This document shows positions 48,961-56,092 of a DNA stretch of 64,000 nt, in pieces. The notes beneath the pieces are model-generated. The model had not been told where the DNA came from and did no database searches. It saw only the letters and a program-made list of their open reading frames with translations. How positions within the stretch are numbered: the stretch's first letter is position 1; every line of letters begins with the position of its first letter. Both the position numbers and the translations under genes were made by a program. The stretch covers positions 41,316 to 105,315 of the forward strand of contig CANJXC010000012.1 in assembly GCA_947478845.1 (NCBI GenBank), read 5' to 3'. The stretch is from Spirochaetales bacterium (GTDB taxonomy: Bacteria; Spirochaetota; Spirochaetia; JABEVK01).

Positions 48961-49199
48961 CTCACGGACCGAGCTTCCGACAGGAGTTGTTCCTCACGCT
49001 GTGGGGCGTGATATTTGCAGCGCTTCTTCTGCAGCCGTGGCAGATGGTTCCCGTGATTCTCGTTTCTGCTTGGCTGTTGGGCCGGCGCCCAAAGTTGCTC
49101 CAGGCCCCTCAAGACCGTAACCTCCGGTTGCGCGAGGCGGTAGCGCGATTGGCAGCCACTGGTGGGGTTACCCAGCGTTATACGAAGGAGGAAACTTGA
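48957..49199 (+). CDS. Unrecognised small membrane-associated protein
   Basis: 80 residues, starting as ATGA on the fabV stop. One or two short hydrophobic stretches (ELFLTLWGVIFAALLLQPWQ, then MVPVILVSAWLL), then a basic tail (GRRPKLLQAPQDRNLRLREA). No family recognised. Its stop overlaps the TTG start of the CNNM gene, so the three genes are translationally coupled. Confidence 0.7.
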   Translation: MTHGPSFRQELFLTLWGVIFAALLLQPWQMVPVILVSAWLLGRRPKLLQAPQDRNLRLREAVARLAATGGVTQRYTKEET

Positions 49200-50521
49200 A
49201 CTTGATTGCCCAGGAAATACTCCTGTTGCTGGTGCTGCTCCTGCTCAACGGTTTCTTCGTGATGGCGGAAATCTCCATCCTGTTGTCTCGAAAATCCAAA
49301 CTGAAGCAAAAGGCCGAAGAAGGACAGAAACACTACCAGAAAGTGCTCCTTCTGGCTCAACATCCGGGTCCTTTCCTGTCTACCATGCAAGTGGGAATCA
49401 CGCTCATCGGTATTCTCGTCGGTGCGCTGGGCGAAAAAACCCTTTCCGCTCACTTGGAAGTTGCCGTAAGCGAAATCAGCTGGCTAGCTCCTTGGAGCGA
49501 GATCATCAGCTTCGTAACGGTGGTCCTAGGAATTGCGTTGGTATCGGTCTTCATTGGAGAACTGGTGCCCAAACGCATCGCCCTGAGCAATCCTGAAAAG
49601 ATCGCTACCTCAGTTGTCGTCCCTATTCAGTTTTTCTCACTCTTGTTTTACCCACTCGAGCGGTTTCTTACTTTTTGTACGGATGCCGTACTCAAAGTCC
49701 TCGGGGTCAAACCCGCCGACGACCAACCCGTCACCGAAGAGGAACTCCTGGTGATGTTGCGTGAAGGTCGCGAAGCCGGAGTCTTTCATGAGGTGGAACA
49801 GAACCTTGTGGAGAATGTGCTTGATTTAGACGACAAAGGAACCCACGGCTATTTGACCCCCCGCGTCGATGTTCTGTTTTTTGAGAAAGACACCCCAATG
49901 GCACTGGTCAGGAAGCTGGTCGTCGAGAACCCTACCTTGGTCTCGTTCCCGGTGTGCGACGGTGGCCTCGACAATGTGATCGGCGTGGTCGACTGCAAGC
50001 GGTTGCTCACTGCCATGGCCGAGAACAAGCTCGGTCCACTTTTGGACTACCTCGAAACCCCTATTTTCGTGCCGATCTCGGTGAGCGCTCTCAAAGTGCT
50101 GTCGGTTTTCAAGGAAAAACGGGTGACAATGGTGCTTGTGGTGGACGAGTATGGGGGAATCCAAGGGGTGATGACCATACAAAACATCTTGGAACGCCTA
50201 TTTGGTGAGGTGGTGACACAGTCCGAAGACACCCCTCAAATTGTGCGTCGCGAGGATGGGTCCTACCTAGTGGATGGCCCTCTCCCCTTCGCCGACTTCG
50301 CCAAGTTCTTCGATGTCGATCACGAATGGGAACTCGAAAAAGGCGACTACCACACGGTGGCCGGGTTCATCCTCATGCGTATGGGGCGGATCCCCTCGGC
50401 CGCCAATTACTTTGTATGGAAGACTTTCTACTTCGAAGTGGTCGATATGGACGGCGTTCGAGTTGACAAAGTGCTTGTGAGACGCTTCGAGAAAAAGAAC
50501 AAGCCCGTCCCATCTGCTTGA
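49196..50521 (+). CDS. CNNM/CorC-family (UPF0053, hemolysin-type) membrane transporter
   Basis: 441 residues from a TTG at 49196 with AGGAGG five bases upstream. A DUF21 transmembrane domain (LLLVLLLLNGFFVMAEISIL onward, four helices to residue 170), a CBS-domain pair (residues about 205-330, DVLFFEKDTPMALVRKLVVE and VDEYGGIQGVMTIQNILERL), and a C-terminal CorC_HlyC domain (YLVDGPLPFADFAKFFDV). Family members transport or sense Mg2+/Co2+; the hemolysin name is historical. Confidence 0.93.
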   Translation: MNLIAQEILLLLVLLLLNGFFVMAEISILLSRKSKLKQKAEEGQKHYQKVLLLAQHPGPFLSTMQVGITLIGILVGALGEKTLSAHLEVAVSEISWLAPWSEIISFVTVVLGIALVSVFIGELVPKRIALSNPEKIATSVVVPIQFFSLLFYPLERFLTFCTDAVLKVLGVKPADDQPVTEEELLVMLREGREAGVFHEVEQNLVENVLDLDDKGTHGYLTPRVDVLFFEKDTPMALVRKLVVENPTLVSFPVCDGGLDNVIGVVDCKRLLTAMAENKLGPLLDYLETPIFVPISVSALKVLSVFKEKRVTMVLVVDEYGGIQGVMTIQNILERLFGEVVTQSEDTPQIVRREDGSYLVDGPLPFADFAKFFDVDHEWELEKGDYHTVAGFILMRMGRIPSAANYFVWKTFYFEVVDMDGVRVDKVLVRRFEKKNKPVPSA

Positions 50522-50536
50522 CACCCTCTCCCATCT

Positions 50537-50550
50537 ATGTTAATTAACAT
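50537..50550. promoter_or_regulatory. Perfect 14-bp AT-rich palindrome before the ABC importer operon
   Basis: ATGTTAATTAACAT is exactly self-complementary, lies 4 bases before the GAGG ribosome-binding site of the next gene and is AT-only in a GC-rich region. It could be an operator overlapping the 5' end of the transcript. Confidence 0.5.
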
Positions 50551-50566
50551 TAACGAGGTTGATGAA

Positions 50567-51478
50567 ATGGGTAATAACCTGTTTGTCCTTTGCGGTGTGC
50601 TATTGGCGGTCAACTTGTCTTCCCAGGCCCCTGCGAAAGCCATCATTTCTTTGGCCCGTACGGTTTCCTCGATTCCTGTGCTCGAACTTGGGGGCAAGAC
50701 CCTTGCCGGAGTCTCGATCGAAACCTCGTTTTTTGACGATCATCCGATGGCTGTGGCCGAGCTAATCCATGGTAGCGCACAGCTTTTGCTCACTGGCAGC
50801 ACTTTAGCCATCAAAAACTCCCAGGCAGGCGGTTCATTGGTCTGCGTGGCCACACTGGTTTGGGATGTTTCGGGCCTGGTGACCTTTGATCCTGACATCC
50901 GTTCCCTTGACGACCTCGCTGGAAAATCTGTGTTGCTTCCTGTGGTCAATGGACCGCTGGATGTTCAACTCAGGACAATTCTGAAGGCACGTGGCCTGCA
51001 AGACAAAGTCAAGATCGATTACGCCGAGCCTGCGCAAGCAATGGCCCTTCTTCTGGCGAAAAAGGCTCATGTCGCGGGCCTGCCCGAGCCGCTTGTGAGT
51101 AGCTTGGTGCTCCTCAAAAACGCCCGGGAAATCTCGACCTTCTCCCAGGCCTGGGCGCCACTCAATGGCGGGGATGGACGAGCTCCCCAAGTAAGCCTCC
51201 TGGCCCGAAAAGACTTTACTACTGCCAACCGGGCATTTCTGGTGGCGTTGCTAGCCGATGTCCGAGAGGTTGTCGGGGCGATACAAAGCAACCCCAAGTT
51301 CTTTGCCGAAAAATATGCTCTGGTGTTGGGGTTGCCGGCGGCCGTGGTAGAAAGAGGTTTGTCCAAGACTCAGTTTGAGGTACCCGCTCCTGCCCTGGCG
51401 TCGGAGCTTTACGTTACCTATTTGGGCCTCACCGGCGACACTAAGCCGCTCGCCGCCGATTTCTTTTTTCAGGAATAG
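50567..51478 (+). CDS. ABC importer solute-binding protein, NrtA/SsuA/ThiY-like
   Basis: 303 residues from the ATG at 50567, eight bases after GAGG. A signal peptide (MGNNLFVLCGVLLAVNLSSQ APAKA) leads to a type II periplasmic-binding fold: DLAGKSVLLPVVNGPLDVQL near residue 120, ILKARGLQDKVKIDYAEPAQ near 145 and AHVAGLPEPLVSSLV near 175. Relatives bring in nitrate, sulfonates, taurine or thiamine precursors; the substrate is not clear. Immediately upstream of its fused permease-ATPase. Confidence 0.88.
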   Translation: MGNNLFVLCGVLLAVNLSSQAPAKAIISLARTVSSIPVLELGGKTLAGVSIETSFFDDHPMAVAELIHGSAQLLLTGSTLAIKNSQAGGSLVCVATLVWDVSGLVTFDPDIRSLDDLAGKSVLLPVVNGPLDVQLRTILKARGLQDKVKIDYAEPAQAMALLLAKKAHVAGLPEPLVSSLVLLKNAREISTFSQAWAPLNGGDGRAPQVSLLARKDFTTANRAFLVALLADVREVVGAIQSNPKFFAEKYALVLGLPAAVVERGLSKTQFEVPAPALASELYVTYLGLTGDTKPLAADFFFQE

Positions 51479-51479
51479 T

Positions 51480-52865
51480 ATGAAACTCCCGTTGCTTTTG
51501 CCGTGGGTTGCGGGAGTCGTGCCCGTGGTGAGCCTATGGTATTTGGGCACTTGGGTCTTCAGCCCAGACATTATTCCTTGGTTGCCCCATGTACTGGCAA
51601 AGTTAGGTGTTGATCTACTCAGCCCGGAAACCTGGACCGACCTTGTCCTCACTGTCGGCCGCACGCTGGCCGGATTTCTTCTGGCCTTCGGGCTGGGACT
51701 ACCCCTAGGAGTGTGGATGGGCCGGTCACGACGCGCCGATGGTTCGATGTTCCTGCCAGTCATCCTGTTGCAGGCCTGCCCTCCCTTGTTTTGGGTGATT
51801 CCGCTGATCCTCGTGCTCGGTACCGACGGGCAGGCCCCGCTAGCTGTTGTGTTTCTGGTGGTTTTTCCGCTGGTGGTGCTCAACGTGCGAGACTCACGGC
51901 GGGCCATACCCGAGTCGGCGTTCGATCTTTTTGCTGTCTACGCAGCTTCCCGGCGTCTTGTGTGGAGCGAACTCCTCCTCCCGGCACTTACTCCTGCCCT
52001 GCGAGCCAGTTTGGTTCTTGGGCTGGTCTTGGGCCTCAAGAGCTCGGTAATCGGTGAATGGTTCGGCAGCCACAGCGGTTTAGGACGAGCCATCTACCGG
52101 CTGTACGGCATTTTTGACATGCCAGGGTTCTTCGCTTTGGTGTTCTTATTTCTCGTAGTCGCGGCGGCGATAGGTTTGGGTGCTCAGGCGGTAGCCGACC
52201 GTTTTCTACCGGAACGCCGGCAGGGAAATGGGGCTGGTTTCCAACCTCGTGAGCGGGTAGAACTGCCTCCTGCCCAGATGACGTTCCAAGGGGTGACTTT
52301 TTCTTGGGGGCGCAAAAACCTCCTCAAGGACTTCTATCTCTCCATTGGTCCTGGTGAGACGGTGGTTCTCGTGGGTCCTTCCGGGTGTGGCAAGACGACC
52401 CTAGCCCGTTTGGCCCTTGGTCTTCTGGCACCGCGCGTTGGCTTGGTCTGTTCACCACGGCGGCCCGCTGTCTTATTTCAGGAAGACGGTTTGCTCAACC
52501 ATCGCACGGTGCTCGCGAACGTGCTCTTGCCTGCGCGCGAACAGAAACGGGATGGAGCGATAGCACAGGCACGCGAACTGATTTTTCTCGTTGGTTTGGC
52601 GGGGGAAGAGGAAACCTACCCTCCACAGTTATCCGGCGGTATGAAAAAGCGCGTTGCCCTAGCCAGAGCGCTTATGCAGGAACCGGACTTTTTCGTCCTC
52701 GACGAGCCCTTCCAAAGCCTCGACGAAGCCTCGCGCGGGCAGCTTTGGGATCTCGTGTTTCAGGTGTTGCACGCCAAGGGCATCGGGGCGCTCATCATCA
52801 CTCATTACCCCGCGGAACTGTCCCAACGGCCCGTGCAAAAGGTTCTGCCGTTTCCGCGGTACTGA
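51480..52865 (+). CDS. ABC importer permease fused to its ATP-binding subunit
   Basis: 461 residues from the ATG at 51480, two bases after the preceding stop. Residues 1-250 are a six-helix BPD_transp_1 permease; the EAA-type loop is near SAFDLFAVYAASRRLVWSEL. Residues about 262-461 are an ATPase: Walker A GPSGCGKTTLARL, Q-loop LFQEDG, signature LSGGMKKRVALARAL and Walker B FFVLDEPFQSLDEA. NrtB/SsuC-type and NrtC/SsuB-type proteins are normally separate. The last 68 bases overlap the convergent histidine kinase gene. Confidence 0.93.
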   Translation: MKLPLLLPWVAGVVPVVSLWYLGTWVFSPDIIPWLPHVLAKLGVDLLSPETWTDLVLTVGRTLAGFLLAFGLGLPLGVWMGRSRRADGSMFLPVILLQACPPLFWVIPLILVLGTDGQAPLAVVFLVVFPLVVLNVRDSRRAIPESAFDLFAVYAASRRLVWSELLLPALTPALRASLVLGLVLGLKSSVIGEWFGSHSGLGRAIYRLYGIFDMPGFFALVFLFLVVAAAIGLGAQAVADRFLPERRQGNGAGFQPRERVELPPAQMTFQGVTFSWGRKNLLKDFYLSIGPGETVVLVGPSGCGKTTLARLALGLLAPRVGLVCSPRRPAVLFQEDGLLNHRTVLANVLLPAREQKRDGAIAQARELIFLVGLAGEEETYPPQLSGGMKKRVALARALMQEPDFFVLDEPFQSLDEASRGQLWDLVFQVLHAKGIGALIITHYPAELSQRPVQKVLPFPRY

Positions 52866-55137
52866 CTCGGGCCAGCAACACTTTCAATTGCTCCAACGGC
52901 AAAGGCTTCACAAGGATGTCGAACACCTTTCGTCGGCCTTTTTCGGAATCACTGAACGAGTCACCCCAGCCGGTAAGAATAACCCGAAGAACTCGGGGGT
53001 GTCGCAAGCGAACCTGGTCGGAAAATTGCCAGCCGTCCATACCCGGCATTCCTAGGTCGGTAATCACGAGGTCAAACTCCTGCTGGCTGAGTACTTGCAG
53101 GGCCTCAGCACCGCTCAAAGCGTAGGTGGCGCTGTGGCCAAGCAGCTCCAGCATTTCTTTTCCGGAACTCGCGATCAACTCTTCGTCATCGACCCACAAG
53201 ACCCTCAGTGCCCTAGTTCCGGACTCTGGCGCTTCCAGTGGCACCTCAACTGCCGGTAGGGTTGCGGGAGGAAAAACCACCTCGACCACTGTACCCTTCT
53301 TCACTTCTGTTCCCAGCACCTTGATGGAGGCTCGATGGCTGTCGAAAACCGACTTCACCGAACTCATTCCCAAACCCCGCCCAGGGCCAATAGACTTGGT
53401 CGAGAAGAACGGTTGAAACATCTGGGCTCGGGTGGCCTCGTCCATGCCCAAGCCCGTATCGCTGATGCGCACAAAGGGCTGGACACCATGGGTTCCGACC
53501 TCGAGTGTCAACTGTCCTCCCTGGGTCATAGCCTCTACTGCGTTCTTGACCAAGTTGTAAAACGCACTCCGCAGGGCTCCCGCGTTGCCGTCGATGGTGG
53601 CCTCTGCTCCATGGTTGAAGATCAGCTCAATTTTTCGGTCTGTCTGACGCTCCTTGAGGTCCCACAAGGTTCGCGACTGCTCGGCGACTTCGGCCAGCAG
53701 TTGGTGGAGATCTAATCGCATCATGACTAGGCTGTTGGACATTCCTTCCGCTAAGCGTTGCAACGGCTTGATGCGCTCGCTGGCGTCGTGGGCGAGGGTC
53801 TTTGCCGCCGCCAGATACCGGTGCAGGTCTGGGGGTAGCCCACTCACCAAGAGTGCGAGGTCAACAAAGTTCGAAATGGCCTGCAACGAGTTGTTGAAAT
53901 CGTGGGCGACGCTGTTAGCGACCTCTCCGATAGTCCTCAAGCGTGAGCTTTCGAGGGCGAAAAGTTCGGCCTTTTTACGTTCGTCGACTTCGATGACCAC
54001 TCCCGCCATCACCGGAGGACGGGAAGGGTCGGACGATGGTTTCTTCTCCCCGACACAACGCACCCAGACATATTCCGAGCCGGAGGCATTGAATCGGAAC
54101 TCGAGATCAAAAACGGCTTTCGCACCCCCGAGGTAGTCTGTGATCGCCTGATTCAATGCGTTTTTTTCTTCAGGATGAATGAGGTTAGCGAAATCGTTGT
54201 AGTGGTTAAACAGCCTAGGTTCGAAAGTACCGTTCACGGAGGCATTGGAACTAAAGGTAATCTCACCGTTTGCAAAATCGATTTCCCACCACGCCAGTCG
54301 AGCAACTTCCATGATTAGCTTCAGGCGAATGGACTCTTCGAGTATTTTGGCCTCAATCCTCTTCCTTTCGGAGACGTCGCGGCAGGTGAGGTAGGCTTCT
54401 TGGAAGGTACCGTCTTCATCGTAAGAGCAACGGAGGTTGTCTTCGCGGAAGTAGTACTGTCCGCTGGAATGCAAGATCCGGTATTCGACACTGAGGGACT
54501 TGGCGCGAACCTTAAAAGCACCAAAAACCGAGCCCAGCATTTGTTCCCGGTCTTCGGGATGGACCTTGGCCACCATTTCATCTAGATTTGCGTGACAGTC
54601 TTGACGCTGCGGATAACCCATTTGAGTCAGGTAAGACGGTGAGGCATAGTCAACCTCGTACTGGGAATTGAGGTGAACGATGCCATCATTGATGTTGTCG
54701 GAAATGAGTTCAAACTGCCTATTTTTTTGTTGAAGCTCAACCAATAGGTGGTTTCTTTCCTGTTGGGCCGCAAACGACCGGAAGGCCGCTTTGAGGACCT
54801 GCATGAGAACCAGTTCATTAAAGGGCTTGGTTGTGAACCCGAAATGGGGAATAAGGTCGAGTTGATCAACAAACTCTCGGTCGATACGAGCGCTCAGAAA
54901 CACGATGGGAACGCTCCGCAATAAGAGCAACTGACGTGCTGTTTCGGCACCGTTCGGCTCGGAGTTCAGGTTGAGATCCATCAGAACTAAGTCAAACTCG
55001 ACTCCCGAATTGCACAACTCCAGCGCAGCAATGCCCGACTCTACGTGCAACACTTGGTATCCTAACTTGGCCAAAGTAGCCGCAGTGATCAGTGCTTCGA
55101 TTCGACGGTCTTCCACGTGAAGGATAGTTTTAGGCAC
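52798..55137 (-). CDS. Hybrid sensor histidine kinase with N- and C-terminal receiver domains
   Basis: 779 residues, soluble: receiver 1 (1-120, LVLMDLNLN), PAS 1 (about 130-255, ending CRDVSERKR), PAS 2 (about 260-385), HisKA with SVAHDFNNSLQAISNFVDLA near 415, HATPase with NLVKNAVEAM and ISDTGLGMDEATR near 535-570, and receiver 2 (about 645-760, LVITDLGMPGMDGW). The aspartates, H-box and ATP lid are intact. With no membrane helix it must sense a cytoplasmic or protein-relayed signal. GTG start with AAGGGAG. Confidence 0.95.
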   Translation of the reverse strand: MPKTILHVEDRRIEALITAATLAKLGYQVLHVESGIAALELCNSGVEFDLVLMDLNLNSEPNGAETARQLLLLRSVPIVFLSARIDREFVDQLDLIPHFGFTTKPFNELVLMQVLKAAFRSFAAQQERNHLLVELQQKNRQFELISDNINDGIVHLNSQYEVDYASPSYLTQMGYPQRQDCHANLDEMVAKVHPEDREQMLGSVFGAFKVRAKSLSVEYRILHSSGQYYFREDNLRCSYDEDGTFQEAYLTCRDVSERKRIEAKILEESIRLKLIMEVARLAWWEIDFANGEITFSSNASVNGTFEPRLFNHYNDFANLIHPEEKNALNQAITDYLGGAKAVFDLEFRFNASGSEYVWVRCVGEKKPSSDPSRPPVMAGVVIEVDERKKAELFALESSRLRTIGEVANSVAHDFNNSLQAISNFVDLALLVSGLPPDLHRYLAAAKTLAHDASERIKPLQRLAEGMSNSLVMMRLDLHQLLAEVAEQSRTLWDLKERQTDRKIELIFNHGAEATIDGNAGALRSAFYNLVKNAVEAMTQGGQLTLEVGTHGVQPFVRISDTGLGMDEATRAQMFQPFFSTKSIGPGRGLGMSSVKSVFDSHRASIKVLGTEVKKGTVVEVVFPPATLPAVEVPLEAPESGTRALRVLWVDDEELIASSGKEMLELLGHSATYALSGAEALQVLSQQEFDLVITDLGMPGMDGWQFSDQVRLRHPRVLRVILTGWGDSFSDSEKGRRKVFDILVKPLPLEQLKVLLARVSTAETAEPFARAVGTVPRGNE

Positions 55138-55220
55138 GGGTCTCCCTTAGGTTCGCCCTCCATTTTAGGCTAAGGTCATCAGGAATACCACACTTTTGAT
55201 CATGGTCCCTGCGAACCGAC

Positions 55221-55249
55221 TTGTCAGGGCTGGGGCGCTCCGCTATTGT
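55221..55249 (+). promoter_or_regulatory. Putative leaderless promoter of dcd
   Basis: TTGTCA (55221-55226, five of six), a 17-base spacer and TATTGT (55244-55249), six bases before the ATG at 55256. No Shine-Dalgarno. Confidence 0.5.
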
Positions 55250-55255
55250 GGTCAC

Positions 55256-55777
55256 ATGATTCTTTCCGGTCTGGAGATTCAGCGGCGCCTTGGGGGCGAC
55301 ATCATCATCGATCCTTTCGAGCCGGGCCTCCTCAACCCCAACAGCTATAATCTTAGGCTCAGCAATGAGTTGCTGGTTTACAAGAATCGAGTTCTCGATA
55401 TGGCTACGCCCAATGATTACGAAAGGCTTACCATTCCAGCCGAGGGTATGCTGTTAGAGCCCGGAAGGCTATATCTGGGCCGCACCTTTGAGTTCACGGG
55501 CACCGAACACCTCGTACCCATGCTCGAGGGCCGGTCTTCGGTGGGACGTCTGGGCCTTTTCATCCACGTCACGGCGGGCTTCGGCGACGTGGGTTTTCGT
55601 GGCTTCTGGACCCTGGAGATTCTGTGTGTTCAACCGGTGCGCATTTACCCCGGTGTAGAGATCTGTCAGATTTTCTATCATACGCTGGAGGGCGAATACG
55701 TGAACTACAAGAGTGGAAAATATCAGAACAACCAAGGTATCCAGCCCAGCCTGCTGTACAAGGACTTCGAAAAGTGA
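55256..55777 (+). CDS. dcd: dCTP deaminase
   Basis: 173 residues from the ATG at 55256. MILSGLEIQRRLGGDIIIDP opens the protein as in other Dcd; the active-site block is MLEGRSSVGRLGLFIHVTAG followed by FGDVGFRGFWTLEI near residue 85; the C-terminus is SGKYQNNQGIQPSLLYKDF. It makes dUTP from dCTP (some relatives also hydrolyse dUTP). The upstream in-frame ATG at 55196 would overlap the promoter. The stop overlaps the next GTG. Confidence 0.95.
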   Translation: MILSGLEIQRRLGGDIIIDPFEPGLLNPNSYNLRLSNELLVYKNRVLDMATPNDYERLTIPAEGMLLEPGRLYLGRTFEFTGTEHLVPMLEGRSSVGRLGLFIHVTAGFGDVGFRGFWTLEILCVQPVRIYPGVEICQIFYHTLEGEYVNYKSGKYQNNQGIQPSLLYKDFEK

Positions 55778-56055
55778 GCGATACCCCTACCCCAGCGGCC
55801 GCCGGCGAGAAGGTGATTTTTCTCCATGGCTTCGACAAAAAAGAGTTATTCACCTTGGTCGATCTGATTAAGAAGAACTTGCCGGACTCCACGGAAGTTG
55901 CCTTTGCCACAAGCACTAAGAATAACTTTAAGTTTACTCTGGAGCAGTTGATTTTTGAGACCCGCAAAGACCATGCCGTGATGAGCAAGTACAACCAGGA
56001 GCGCAAAGCGGCGCTCGCTGCGGGTCTTCCTCCCCCACCCTTCCCCCAAGGTTGA
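55774..56055 (+). CDS. DUF3783-like small protein
   Basis: 93 residues starting at GTG 55774, overlapping the dcd stop as GTGA. KVIFLHGFDKKELFTLVDLI near residue 13, STEVAFATSTKNNFKFTLEQ and LIFETRKDHAVMSKYNQERK resemble the DUF3783 layout of a short alpha/beta fold. No function is known. Coupled to dcd. Confidence 0.65.
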   Translation: MSDTPTPAAAGEKVIFLHGFDKKELFTLVDLIKKNLPDSTEVAFATSTKNNFKFTLEQLIFETRKDHAVMSKYNQERKAALAAGLPPPPFPQG

Positions 56056-56057
56056 CT

Positions 56058-56086
56058 TTGACGGCCCCCCGCGGAAGTCGTAACTT
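56058..56086 (+). promoter_or_regulatory. Putative leaderless promoter of clpB
   Basis: TTGACG (56058-56063, five of six), a 17-base spacer and TAACTT (56081-56086, weak), six bases before the ATG at 56093. No CIRCE element and no Shine-Dalgarno are seen here. Confidence 0.35.
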
Positions 56087-56092
56087 AACAGC

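Noticed and set aside
55196..55255. Longer dcd start at 55196
   Set aside because: Adds 20 residues not found in Dcd and overlaps the predicted promoter; the ATG at 55256 gives the family N-terminus.
56056..56092. CIRCE/HrcA site or sigma-32 promoter before clpB
   Set aside because: No TTAGCACTC-like inverted repeat and no sigma-32 consensus; only a weak GACTT/AAGTC repeat is present.
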